From contig JAMLGU010000008.1 in NCBI GenBank assembly GCA_023957575.1, positions 62,001 to 126,000 of the forward strand: DNA of 64,000 nucleotides. The letters run 5' to 3'. How positions within the stretch are numbered: position 1 is the stretch's first letter; every line of letters starts with the position of its first letter. This DNA comes from Chitinophagaceae bacterium. GTDB taxonomy: Bacteria; Bacteroidota; Bacteroidia; Chitinophagales; Chitinophagaceae. The position numbers were made by a program, and so were the translations under genes. Positions 17,418-25,757 of this stretch are shown in pieces. Below the pieces are notes generated by a model. The model was not told the DNA's origin and ran no database searches. It saw nothing but the letters and a program-made list of their open reading frames with translations.

Positions 17418-18602
17418 ATGAATTTATTACACACAACAAAAATCAGTTTCAATGTTTTTCTGGTTTTTTTCTTCGGCCTGATTAGCATTAACAATATTCA
17501 GGCACAGGAAAATATCCGTATTACTCATGGGCCTTATCTTCAGGCAATGACGGATAATAGTGTAACAATTGTATGGACAACCAATAAACCGGCAATTGCC
17601 TGGGTAGAATTGGCGCCAGACGATAAAAGCCATTTTTATCAAAAAGAAAGACCAAAATATTTTAACGCTTCCAATGGACTGAAAAATGTAGGTACCGTTC
17701 ATAAGGTAAATGTTAAGAACCTGAAGCCCAATACCCGATACAGATATCGAATTTATAGCCAGGAAGTACTCAGCCATAAGGGCACTAATGTTGAATATGG
17801 TAAAATAGCTGCCACTGTGGTTTACAGGCTGCAGCCACTCAGTTTTATTACTGGTGGCAGACCCGGAGATTTTGAGTTTGCAGTACTGAATGACATACAC
17901 GAAAGAAGTGATTTTTTAAAAAAGCAATTGTCACAAATAGATTTTGCCAAAACCGATTTTGTGGTATTCAATGGCGATATGGTGAGCTTTTCGCTCAATG
18001 AAGATCAGATTTTCAGCGGTTTCATGGATACTGCCGTTTCTGTTTTTGCAAAAGAAATACCCATGTACTATGCACGGGGCAATCACGAAACCCGTGGCCC
18101 TTATGCAGCCAATTTTTCAAATTATTTTCCTTCTGCAAGTGGTCAATTGTATTATACTTTTACCAGAGGAAATGCTGTTTTCGTTGTGTTGGATTGCGGC
18201 GAAGACAAACCTGATTCTGATATGGAATACAGGGGCATTACTGATATGGATTTCTATAGAAGCGAGCAGGCACAATGGTTAAAGGAGGTAGTAAAGACAG
18301 ATGACTTTAAGAAAGCAAAATTTAAAATTGCAATCTGCCATATTCCTGCAGTAAACGGATGGCATGGAAATGAAGAAATTGTAAATAAATTTGCTCCGAT
18401 ACTCAATGATGCCGGCATACAACTGATGATCAGCGCACACGAGCACAGACATCGGATTGTGCAACCTACGGCTAAGGTGAAATTTCCAATAATTGTCAAC
18501 TCCAACAATAATCTTTTAAAGGCAAAAATTTCCGCTAAAGAAGCGTCCTTCACCATTGTTGACTCTACAGGAAATAAGGTAGAAGATTTTTTTATAAAGT
18601 AA
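17418..18602 (+). CDS. Secreted purple-acid-phosphatase-like metallophosphoesterase
   Basis: A 394-residue secreted protein with a signal peptide ending at NIQAQ (about 29). An N-terminal fibronectin-III-like domain (about 32-120, ITHGPYLQAM) as in purple acid phosphatases is followed by a calcineurin-like metallophosphoesterase domain. Metal-ligand motifs appear in the expected order: LNDIHE, NGDMVS, RGNHETRG, CHIPA and SAHEHRHR. Last gene of the operon, only 10 bases after the GH5 gene. It probably removes phosphate from an organic phosphomonoester or diester outside the inner membrane. Whether it acts on the same substrate as the glycosidases is not shown by sequence. Confidence 0.87.
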   Translation: MNLLHTTKISFNVFLVFFFGLISINNIQAQENIRITHGPYLQAMTDNSVTIVWTTNKPAIAWVELAPDDKSHFYQKERPKYFNASNGLKNVGTVHKVNVKNLKPNTRYRYRIYSQEVLSHKGTNVEYGKIAATVVYRLQPLSFITGGRPGDFEFAVLNDIHERSDFLKKQLSQIDFAKTDFVVFNGDMVSFSLNEDQIFSGFMDTAVSVFAKEIPMYYARGNHETRGPYAANFSNYFPSASGQLYYTFTRGNAVFVVLDCGEDKPDSDMEYRGITDMDFYRSEQAQWLKEVVKTDDFKKAKFKIAICHIPAVNGWHGNEEIVNKFAPILNDAGIQLMISAHEHRHRIVQPTAKVKFPIIVNSNNNLLKAKISAKEASFTIVDSTGNKVEDFFIK

Positions 18603-18711
18603 TATTTCAATTGCAGGAATTGAAATGAATTTTTGAATTATCCGGAGTACATTGTACCGGCTTCAATTTTGATTTACTATTTTTCAATCCGCAAATCTTA
18701 ATTCATTTCTC

Positions 18712-18719
18712 TACATTTG
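18712..18719 (+). promoter_or_regulatory. Candidate -7 element for lipB
   Basis: TACATTTG, an exact TAnnTTTG box ending nine bases before the lipB ATG at 18729. A transcript from it would have almost no leader. Confidence 0.45.
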
Positions 18720-18728
18720 CCATTGCGT

Positions 18729-19451
18729 ATGGATAATCAATTGGTACAGTTTCATGATTTAGGCATCATGCAATATAAGGAAGCATGGGATTATCAGGAA
18801 AGGCTATTGCAGGAAAATCTTTCAATTAAAACTATTTTGAGAGACGCTGCTGACAAGGGGTTGGATAAAAATATATCTGTTCAAACCCAGCATTATCTTT
18901 TGTTTGTAGAGCATCCTCACGTTTTTACTTTGGGTAAAAGCGGCAATTTCAACAACATTTTAGTTAATAAAGATAATCTGTCTGAAAAGGGAATTGAGTT
19001 TTTTCATATCAATCGTGGCGGCGATATTACTTACCACGGGCCGGGGCAAATTGTTGGCTACCCTATTTTTGATCTTGAAAAATTTTATACCGATATTGGT
19101 AAATATCTGCGAAACATTGAAGAAGTGATTATTCTTACACTGGCAGAATATGGCCTAAGGGGAGAACGCTCGCAGGGCGAAACCGGCGTGTGGCTTGATC
19201 CGCAGCGTAAAGGGTACGAAAGAAAAATATGTGCCATCGGTGTACGCACCAGCCGTTGGGTTACTATGCACGGCTTTGCATTAAATGTGAATACTGACCT
19301 GAATTATTTTAACCTTATTGTCCCTTGCGGTATTCAGGGAAAACAAGTTACCTCACTACGAAAAGAATTAGGAAAAGAAACAGACCTAAACGAAGTAAAA
19401 GAAAAACTCAAGAAGAATTTTGAGAAGGTTTTTTCAATTCAATTAACCTAA
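18729..19451 (+). CDS. lipB: Octanoyl-ACP:protein N-octanoyltransferase
   Basis: Transfers octanoate from acyl carrier protein to lipoyl domains, the first step of lipoic acid synthesis in the cytoplasm. Diagnostic motifs are RGGDITYHGPGQIVGYP and the VPCGI element with the acyl-accepting Cys, with the conserved Lys soon after (GKQVTSL). An in-frame TTG at 18717 exists but lies inside the -7 box; the ATG at 18729 is taken. Length of 240 residues is normal. It is convergent with a small secreted unknown 6 bases away. No lipA is seen in the window. Confidence 0.95.
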   Translation: MDNQLVQFHDLGIMQYKEAWDYQERLLQENLSIKTILRDAADKGLDKNISVQTQHYLLFVEHPHVFTLGKSGNFNNILVNKDNLSEKGIEFFHINRGGDITYHGPGQIVGYPIFDLEKFYTDIGKYLRNIEEVIILTLAEYGLRGERSQGETGVWLDPQRKGYERKICAIGVRTSRWVTMHGFALNVNTDLNYFNLIVPCGIQGKQVTSLRKELGKETDLNEVKEKLKKNFEKVFSIQLT

Positions 19452-19457
19452 TACCCG

Positions 19458-20120
19458 TCAGCTTTTGGGTAAATAAAATTTATGTTTCTCAATTAATTTG
19501 CCATCAGCATATAATTCGAAATTGATATACCCTGAAGTGAAAAAATAAGTTCGGTCCAATTTGAATTTTCTTTCCTTAATATTATCTAATTCAAAAAGAG
19601 GCTGATAGTTTTCGCTATAGAATTTTATACTATATTTTCTTTGGTCGTTTGGCAATTCTACTTTTACATAATTGTCTATGGCCGTAAAAACGTATTGGGA
19701 TGGCATGAAACCAGAAGGTAAAACTACTTTATTATTTGTTTCAGGAAGTTTTTCTTCATAAACATCAGCAGCTCCTGAAGTATCAGCTACCGGTTTTTTT
19801 GCCTTCGTAACAATATAATGACCTTGATCCAAAAGGATGTAAATACGATAATACATACTGTCATAAGGCGCCTGCCTGTCGGCAAAACCGTTTTCCTGTA
19901 AGGATGGATCGGGCATAGTGGCGATGGTCTTGAAAAAATTTTTGCTGTCGTGCGACCTTTGAATACTGATTTGCTTTACCACCGGATAATTATGGGTCCA
20001 CGAAACCACTACCCTACCACTTACTTTATATACCGAAAAATCAGGCAATTGCTCCTGCGCCATTAACGCATTGCCTAAAATAATTGAAACTAATAATATA
20101 AAAAGACTTTTTGCCTGCAT
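19458..20120 (-). CDS. Secreted protein of unknown function with Fn3-like domain
   Basis: No specific function recognised. A 220-residue secreted protein starting at the ATG at 20120 (an upstream TTG overlaps a promoter box), with signal peptide ending at ALMAQ. Residues about 25-105 look like the Fn3-type domain common in Bacteroidota secreted proteins: SGRVVVSWTHN, then ISIQRSHDSKNFFKTIAT, then YYRIYI. A polar linker and a second beta-rich region with YSIKFYSENYQPLFEL follow. No enzyme motif is visible. Confidence 0.7.
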   Translation of the reverse strand: MQAKSLFILLVSIILGNALMAQEQLPDFSVYKVSGRVVVSWTHNYPVVKQISIQRSHDSKNFFKTIATMPDPSLQENGFADRQAPYDSMYYRIYILLDQGHYIVTKAKKPVADTSGAADVYEEKLPETNNKVVLPSGFMPSQYVFTAIDNYVKVELPNDQRKYSIKFYSENYQPLFELDNIKERKFKLDRTYFFTSGYINFELYADGKLIEKHKFYLPKS

Positions 20121-20126
20121 AACGCA

Positions 20127-20134
20127 CAAAGATA
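20127..20134 (-). promoter_or_regulatory. Candidate -7 element for the secreted Fn3-like gene
   Basis: Minus strand TATCTTTG, exact TAnnTTTG, ending 7 bases before the ATG at 20120. It implies a leaderless or nearly leaderless mRNA. Confidence 0.45.
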
Positions 20135-20156
20135 AGCGTCAAAGATCGTAAAATTC

Positions 20157-21032
20157 TTAAAAAATTAAAGTACTTTCAGGCAATGATAAATTTCCCTGCA
20201 ATCCGCCACAGTGGATAATGAGTATCCGACTGTCCGGCTTGAAATAGTTTTTTTCTATAAGCTTATTTACTCCATAAAATAATTTACCGGTATAAACAAA
20301 ATCAGTAGGAATTTCTGTATGATTATAAAAATCATTCATAAAACCGATAAGTTCATCGGTATATTTGGCATAGCCGCCAAAGTGAAAATCATGAACAATA
20401 TTTACTTTTTCTTTATTTATAAGTAAATCTGAAACCTGTTTTTCTAATTCGTAATTATTTTTCATCGCACTAATACCAATCACTTCAGACTTCGGATTCT
20501 TTCCATTAATCAAACCGGCCATCCATGTTCCGGTACCCACCGCCGCCATTACAAAATCATAACCGGTTCTGTCATAATTTACAGTGGCTGCTCCTGCTGC
20601 ACCTAAGGCTCCATATCCTCCCTCGGCTATAACGTAATCATCCGCCGCCATCAAATCCTTTGGAATAACCTTATTTTGATAGTCTTGCCTCGACAAAAAA
20701 ACCAATTCCATGCCATAAGCCATTGCATCATTGAGCGTATGAGAATAATTTCGGGGTTCTTCGCCTCTTATTATTCCCACACTTTCAAATCCATTCATAT
20801 TGCAGGCTGCCGCAGTAGCCACAATATGGTTGGAATAAGCGCCTCCAAAGGTTATTATTCTTTTTTTATTTTGGAGTTTAGCATCTTCAAGATAATATTT
20901 GAGCTTAAACCATTTATTTCCGCTGATTACCGGATGAATTTTATCGGTACGCAATACAGAAACGCTTACTTTATTCCGGCTTAAAAACGGAATAAAATCT
21001 ATAGTAATTAATTTTTCATCAACCGTTTGCAC
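20157..21032 (-). CDS. PLP-dependent D-cysteine desulfhydrase/ACC deaminase family enzyme
   Basis: A fold-type II PLP enzyme of 291 residues. The Schiff-base Lys is in SGNKWFKLKYYL (about residue 40) and FGGAYSNH is the phosphate/substrate loop found in ACC deaminase and D-cysteine desulfhydrase. AAVGTGTWMAG binds the PLP phosphate. It starts at a GTG at 21032. Most Bacteroidota members are annotated as 1-aminocyclopropane-1-carboxylate deaminases, but D-cysteine breakdown is the commoner activity. It is divergent from the nucleotidyltransferase gene. Confidence 0.85.
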   Translation of the reverse strand: MQTVDEKLITIDFIPFLSRNKVSVSVLRTDKIHPVISGNKWFKLKYYLEDAKLQNKKRIITFGGAYSNHIVATAAACNMNGFESVGIIRGEEPRNYSHTLNDAMAYGMELVFLSRQDYQNKVIPKDLMAADDYVIAEGGYGALGAAGAATVNYDRTGYDFVMAAVGTGTWMAGLINGKNPKSEVIGISAMKNNYELEKQVSDLLINKEKVNIVHDFHFGGYAKYTDELIGFMNDFYNHTEIPTDFVYTGKLFYGVNKLIEKNYFKPDSRILIIHCGGLQGNLSLPESTLIF

Positions 21033-21113
21033 AATTCACTGTAAGTTGGGTTTTTTAATTTAATTTTGACAGTTCAAACTTCATCATTTATTTCTAAATA
21101 AAAAAACAATTAC

Positions 21114-22010
21114 ATGAAACCCACATTAGTAATTCTGGCAGCCGGTATGGCATCTCGTTATGGCAGTATGAAACAGGTAGAAGGTTTTGGCCCTTCGGGC
21201 GAAACCATTATGGATTATTCTATCTCTGATGCAGTAAAAGCAGGTTTTGGAAAAATCGTTTTTCTAATCAGAAAACAATTTGAAGAAAATTTCAGAAATC
21301 TTTTTGCATCAAAATTAGATGGAAAAGTGAATTACGAGTTTGCATTTCAGGAACATGATATGCACATGGATGGAGTGCCGGTGCCTGCCGAGCGTACCAA
21401 ACCCTGGGGAACCGGACATGCGGTGTTATGCTCAGGCACCAATGTAACCGAACCATTTGCGGTGATTAATGCTGACGATTTTTATGGTTTTGACGCTTTT
21501 AAGAGGGCGGCTGATTTTTTGACAACAGTTTGCGATGAAAAAACTTATGCTGTAGTAGGCTATGACCTGATGAAAACCCTATCCGAGCATGGTACGGTGA
21601 ACCGCGGGTTATGCACTCTGAACGAAAACGGCGATCTGGCAGGTGTTGTAGAGAGAATTGGTATCGGCATGAAGGATGATAAAGTGATTGTGGAAGACGG
21701 CCTTGAACCCAAAGAACTTAAAAGAACTGATGTGGTATCCATGAATTTCTGGTGCTTCCACCCTTCGGTATTTGCACATTATAAAAAAGATTTCAAGTCC
21801 TTCATCAGTGAAAATCTTACCGTACCCAAAGCCGAGTTTCTGATTCCGGCTGTGGTTGATAATTTCATAAGAGAAGGCGGCGTTGTAAAAGTTTTGCCTA
21901 CCACTGCTCAGTGGTTTGGGGTTACATACAAGGAAGATGCTCCTGCTGTTAAAAAACAATTGGATGACCTGATTGCCGCAGGCGAATATGCTACCAATTT
22001 ATGGGGATAA
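21114..22010 (+). CDS. Sugar-phosphate nucleotidyltransferase
   Basis: A 298-residue GT-A-fold nucleotidyltransferase. The N-terminal nucleotide-binding loop is LVILAAGMASRYGSMKQ and NADDFYG is the metal-binding element (about residues 122-128). KPWGTGHAVL is a typical uridylyltransferase-like motif. It should make an NDP-sugar from a sugar-1-phosphate in the cytoplasm; the sugar is not given by the motifs. It could accept the product of the NahK-like kinase 12 kb away, but that is speculative. A strong terminator follows. Confidence 0.82.
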   Translation: MKPTLVILAAGMASRYGSMKQVEGFGPSGETIMDYSISDAVKAGFGKIVFLIRKQFEENFRNLFASKLDGKVNYEFAFQEHDMHMDGVPVPAERTKPWGTGHAVLCSGTNVTEPFAVINADDFYGFDAFKRAADFLTTVCDEKTYAVVGYDLMKTLSEHGTVNRGLCTLNENGDLAGVVERIGIGMKDDKVIVEDGLEPKELKRTDVVSMNFWCFHPSVFAHYKKDFKSFISENLTVPKAEFLIPAVVDNFIREGGVVKVLPTTAQWFGVTYKEDAPAVKKQLDDLIAAGEYATNLWG

Positions 22011-22025
22011 TATTTTCTTAAAAAG

Positions 22026-22066
22026 CCTGTCATTCTTTAATATCAGTAAGAATGACAGGTTTTTTT
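22026..22066. terminator. Strong bidirectional intrinsic terminator
   Basis: A perfect 12-bp stem (CCTGTCATTCTT / AAGAATGACAGG) with a 10-base loop, followed by a run of T on the plus strand and preceded by A-rich sequence that serves the minus strand. It sits between the convergent nucleotidyltransferase and BspA-type genes. Confidence 0.9.
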
Positions 22067-22079
22067 GTTGGTTCTTTTT

Positions 22080-23669
22080 TTAGAATTCTCTGACAGCTTT
22101 TATAACTTCAGAGTACTGCTTGTTCCCATTCGTATCTTTTTGAACCAGCCGCACATAGATATCTTTTGCTTCGGGTTCAGTCACCACATCAGCATTATTC
22201 TTTCTGCAGGCCGTAAAGAATATTACAAAAGAAATGATCACTAAAATCAGCATTTTATATCTTCTTTTGAATACAGAGATAGAAAGCAGACCAAGAATAC
22301 CCAATCCCATTACTGAGGCTATTTTATTGTTTTTCAAATTAAATTCTAAATTCAGTATTGGCAGGTTACCTTCAGGCGTATTTCTGAAAGCCGGTTTCAA
22401 ATCACCAATTTCCCTAAAATGAGTCCCGTCATTACTGATTTCTACAGAATACTGATCATTTTTATTTAATTCCTTTCCATCTATCATCACCATCAATTCA
22501 TTTCCTTTAATAATTGCAGAAAATCCTCTTTTCCTCGGCGGAAAATCAATATTGCAGGTTCCCAATGCATCGTACAAAATCTGCCAACCGTAGGTTTGAA
22601 TCAATTTATCTCGGTTCGATCTGATATTAGGGCTATACTTTAACCCATGACAAATCATGACTATGCCCTTTGGAACACGTTTATTAGACCACCCATAAAG
22701 TATTCGACTATAATTCATACAATCCAAACCACTGAAAGCAAAGGAAATGTTATTTCCATAAGGATTCCCCTGTTTTCCCAGACTATACAAATCCCATTGA
22801 GATAAATCCTGATTAAACTTGGAAGCATAGCTAAAAATACCGGTCATTTGCTCTACATTCTGTACGTCCCATCTTGATAAGGGTTGGTCAAACGAAGATG
22901 CATCCAAAAACATCCCACTCATGTCTGCTACTTTTCCGACATTCCATCTGTTAAGAGGCTGATTAAAGGAAGAGGCGCCATTAAACATATAACTCATACT
23001 TGTTACATTACTTACATCCCATTTTTCAATATTCTGATTAAATCTTGTAGCATGTTGAAACATGTGACCCATAAATTGGACATTACTTACATCCCAGGCT
23101 CTTATGTCTTCATTAAATAGGGGAGTAAAACTAAACATATCAATCATGGAATTAACATTACTTACGTTCCACCTTCCCATGTGGGGCACAGTTGAAATTC
23201 CTGTATGCGAAAATGCTGATATCATTTCGGTTACTCTTCTCAAATCAGGTATATCATTAGCAGAAATCTGAAGATTAGAAGCGCCATAATAGGCAAGTGT
23301 GAAAGATGACCATCTGACATCACCCCATTGATCAATTCTCATTATTTTTTTACAGTCATTGCTCATATTAAATGTAATCCTATGGAAGGGGTTTCTTCCA
23401 GCAGGAGTAATGTGTACAAAATACGCTCCTGGTGATGGGAAGGTAATAGTAGTAATTCCTGAACTTTTGCCATTACCAGTATTTTGAGGATTACTATATT
23501 CATACCATTCATAATAAAAATCCCCTTCCGCAGGAATAATAATCTGATCGTTTGCCGAGTTACCTCCCGGAGCATCGGATCTCCATAACGTAATAAATGG
23601 CCTTTGGGAATTAACATTGGCGGCGCCTAATACAAACAATGTTACCATTATCAGTACTACTTTTTTCAT
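22080..23669 (-). CDS. BspA-type (DUF285) repeat surface protein
   Basis: A secreted protein of about 529 residues. The frame is open to 23714, but the ATG at 23669 starts a clear signal peptide (MKKVVLIMVTLFVLG, cleaved near NVNSQ). Residues about 150-320 hold roughly five repeats of the type FNQxIxxWDVSNVTSMSYMF, the lipoprotein/BspA-type leucine-rich repeat linked to adhesion. The C-terminus is odd. An Fn3-like strand pair (YSVEISNDGTHFREIG) is followed by two hydrophobic segments, the second resembling a lipoprotein signal (FFTAC). It then ends in YVRLVQKDTNGNKQYSEVI, which looks like the missing end of the same Fn3-like domain. A surface role is likely. Confidence 0.82.
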   Translation of the reverse strand: MKKVVLIMVTLFVLGAANVNSQRPFITLWRSDAPGGNSANDQIIIPAEGDFYYEWYEYSNPQNTGNGKSSGITTITFPSPGAYFVHITPAGRNPFHRITFNMSNDCKKIMRIDQWGDVRWSSFTLAYYGASNLQISANDIPDLRRVTEMISAFSHTGISTVPHMGRWNVSNVNSMIDMFSFTPLFNEDIRAWDVSNVQFMGHMFQHATRFNQNIEKWDVSNVTSMSYMFNGASSFNQPLNRWNVGKVADMSGMFLDASSFDQPLSRWDVQNVEQMTGIFSYASKFNQDLSQWDLYSLGKQGNPYGNNISFAFSGLDCMNYSRILYGWSNKRVPKGIVMICHGLKYSPNIRSNRDKLIQTYGWQILYDALGTCNIDFPPRKRGFSAIIKGNELMVMIDGKELNKNDQYSVEISNDGTHFREIGDLKPAFRNTPEGNLPILNLEFNLKNNKIASVMGLGILGLLSISVFKRRYKMLILVIISFVIFFTACRKNNADVVTEPEAKDIYVRLVQKDTNGNKQYSEVIKAVREF

Positions 23670-23783
23670 GTTGTAAATTTCTTTTTTCATGCGTTTGAGT
23701 TTAATTGTTATCAAATTTTTGTTTCAATTATTATTTTTTGATTTTCTATCACAAAAATCATTCTCCGAAAAAAAGAAATCAAT

Positions 23784-23838
23784 CCCCTAAAAAGGTGAAA
23801 ATAAAAAAAATCATTCCCCTTTTTTGGGGAGTAGTCCC
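23784..23838 (-). promoter_or_regulatory. C/G-tract motif region upstream of the BspA-type gene
   Basis: Contains GGTGAAAAT (23794-23802), then TCCCCTTTT (23815-23823) as part of the inverted repeat TCCCC-T6-GGGGA (23815-23830). The same two words occur at 27731-27750 upstream of the HhH gene with 2 instead of 12 bases between. It lies about 125-170 bases from the proposed start. Confidence 0.4.
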
Positions 23839-23914
23839 GGTCAAAAGGTTGAAATCAGGTTAAATTAATATCAACTTGAAAAATATTGCCCTCTTCAAAG
23901 TAACCTTAATTTAT

Positions 23915-23922
23915 TAATTTTG
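23915..23922 (+). promoter_or_regulatory. Candidate -7 element for the DegT aminotransferase gene
   Basis: TAATTTTG, exact TAnnTTTG, 30 bases before the ATG at 23952. No -33 TTG at a typical distance. Confidence 0.45.
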
Positions 23923-23951
23923 CTCACTTAAATAATACCTAAATAAATCTT

Positions 23952-25082
23952 ATGCGTCCGATACAGATGGTGGATACTCATACACAGTATCACAAAATAA
24001 AAGAAGAGGTTGACAAAGCAGTTATTGACGTGATGGAAAGTTCTGCTTTTATCAATGGAAAAATAGTGGGAGAATTTGCCACACATCTGGCCCAATACCT
24101 GAATGTGAAACACGTGATACCTTGCGGCAATGGTACCGATGCGCTTCAGATAGCCTTAATGGCGCTCGGGTTGCAGCCCGGAGATGAAGTCATCACCCCG
24201 TCATTTACCTATATTGCCACTACCGAAGTGGTGGCATTGCTAAGGCTGACCCCCGTTTTTGTGGAGGTAGATAAACAAACGTTCAATATAGACCCCGAAG
24301 CCATTGAGAAAGCCATAACACCCAAGACTAAGGCAATCGTGCCGGTACACCTGTACGGACAAGCAGCCAATATGGAAGCCATTATGAAGATTGCAGAAAA
24401 ACACAATTTATTTGTAGTGGAAGACAATGCGCAGGCAGTTGGTTGCGATTATACCTTCTCCAACGGAACCGTTAAAAAAACAGGTACAATAGGTCATGTA
24501 GGATGCACTTCTTTTTACCCCAGCAAAAATCTCGGGGCTTTTGGCGATGGCGGCGCTATGTGTACCAATGATGACGAATTGGCCGAAAAACTGAGAATGA
24601 TTGCCAATCATGGCCAAAAGACAAGATACTACCATGATATGGTGGGCTGCAACAGTAGGCTCGATAGTATTCAGGCAGCCATCTTAGATATTAAACTCAG
24701 GCATTTGGATGCGTATTGCACGGCACGCCAACAGGCAGCCGATTATTACGACCGGGCTTTTGCCAGCCATCCAAAAATTACGATACCTTTCAGAGCATCG
24801 AACTCCACCCACGTATTTCATCAATATACCCTTATATTGCATGATGTGGACCGCGATGCATTGCAACAGCATCTTGCCGATAAAAAAATTCCTTCAATGA
24901 TTTATTATCCGCTGCCGGCACACAAGCAGAAGATGTTTGAGATATATCAAACCGGATCATTGGATTTGGAAATAACCGACTGGCTCAACAAGAGAGTGAT
25001 TTCTTTACCCATTCATACCGAACTGGATGAGGAGCAACTGAAATACATTACCGACAGTGTTTTGGAATTTGTAAATAAATAA
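23952..25082 (+). CDS. DegT/DnrJ/EryC1/StrS-family sugar aminotransferase
   Basis: A 376-residue PLP aminotransferase of the family that makes amino sugars from keto-sugar nucleotides for LPS, capsule or glycan synthesis. Features: GNGTDALQIALMALG (cofactor phosphate binding), VPVHLYGQAANME, VVEDNAQAVG (ring-stacking and Asp) and the Schiff-base Lys in FYPSKNLGAFGDGG. Length is normal. It is followed on the same strand by rfbC and rfbD, suggesting a small surface-polysaccharide precursor cluster. The nucleotide sugar it acts on cannot be told from sequence alone. Confidence 0.92.
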   Translation: MRPIQMVDTHTQYHKIKEEVDKAVIDVMESSAFINGKIVGEFATHLAQYLNVKHVIPCGNGTDALQIALMALGLQPGDEVITPSFTYIATTEVVALLRLTPVFVEVDKQTFNIDPEAIEKAITPKTKAIVPVHLYGQAANMEAIMKIAEKHNLFVVEDNAQAVGCDYTFSNGTVKKTGTIGHVGCTSFYPSKNLGAFGDGGAMCTNDDELAEKLRMIANHGQKTRYYHDMVGCNSRLDSIQAAILDIKLRHLDAYCTARQQAADYYDRAFASHPKITIPFRASNSTHVFHQYTLILHDVDRDALQQHLADKKIPSMIYYPLPAHKQKMFEIYQTGSLDLEITDWLNKRVISLPIHTELDEEQLKYITDSVLEFVNK

Positions 25083-25131
25083 TTATACATTAACCAGTCG
25101 TAAGACAAAATTATTTTATCAAGCAATCAAC

Positions 25132-25683
25132 ATGCCATTTGTAAAAACCGAATTTGAAGGGTTGATGATTTTTGAGCCAAGAGTGTTCAACGATAGCCGT
25201 GGATATTTTTATGAAGCGTATAACAAATCAGTATTTGATGCCGAAGGGTTAAGTTTTGAATTTGTGCAGGACAATCAGTCCAATTCCAGCTATGGTGTAA
25301 TAAGGGGTTTGCATTTTCAAAAACCACCTTACTCACAAACGAAATTAGTGAGAGTATTATGGGGAAAGATATTAGATGTGGTAGTAGATTTAAGGCAATC
25401 CTCTGCAACATTTGGGAAAGTATTTTCGATTGAAATATCTTCGGAGAACAACAAGCAATTACTCATCCCCAAGGGTTTTGCACATGGATTTTCGGTTTTG
25501 AGCGAGACAGCCACCATATTATATAAGTGTGATGCTTTTTATAATAAAGAAAGTGAAAGAGGCATCATATATAATGACCTCGATTTGGCTATTGACTGGA
25601 AAATTCCTGCAGAGGCTGCCATTGTTTCGGAGAAGGATATGGTTTTGCCATTATTTAAGGATTGCAAGGACTACTTTCAATAA
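25132..25683 (+). CDS. rfbC: dTDP-4-dehydrorhamnose 3,5-epimerase
   Basis: Third step of dTDP-L-rhamnose synthesis. The 183-residue cupin shows FEPRVFNDSRGYF, FVQDNQSNSS, the catalytic His in RGLHFQ (about residue 62), VVDLRQSS and PKGFAHGF. It lies 49 bases after the aminotransferase gene. The following rfbD start is separated by a hexamer array. rfbA and rfbB are not in the window. Confidence 0.94.
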   Translation: MPFVKTEFEGLMIFEPRVFNDSRGYFYEAYNKSVFDAEGLSFEFVQDNQSNSSYGVIRGLHFQKPPYSQTKLVRVLWGKILDVVVDLRQSSATFGKVFSIEISSENNKQLLIPKGFAHGFSVLSETATILYKCDAFYNKESERGIIYNDLDLAIDWKIPAEAAIVSEKDMVLPLFKDCKDYFQ

Positions 25684-25699
25684 AAATTTTCAGTATAGC

Positions 25700-25753
25700 A
25701 ACCTCAATCTTAATCTTAATCTCAACCTTAACCTTAATCTTAACCTTAATCTC
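25700..25753. repeat. Hexanucleotide tandem array (AAYCTY, 9 units)
   Basis: Nine consecutive six-base units of the form AA(C/T)CT(C/T) fill 54 bases of the 74-base gap between rfbC and rfbD, ending four bases before the rfbD ATG. Units are AATCTT, AACCTT, AATCTC and AACCTC. The plus strand has no G in the array. Confidence 0.92.
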
Positions 25754-25757
25754 TATT

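Noticed and set aside
25700..25753. Interpretation of the hexamer array as a telomere-like or CRISPR repeat
   Set aside because: The units are contiguous with no spacers and sit between two genes of one operon; no end-of-chromosome or cas context.
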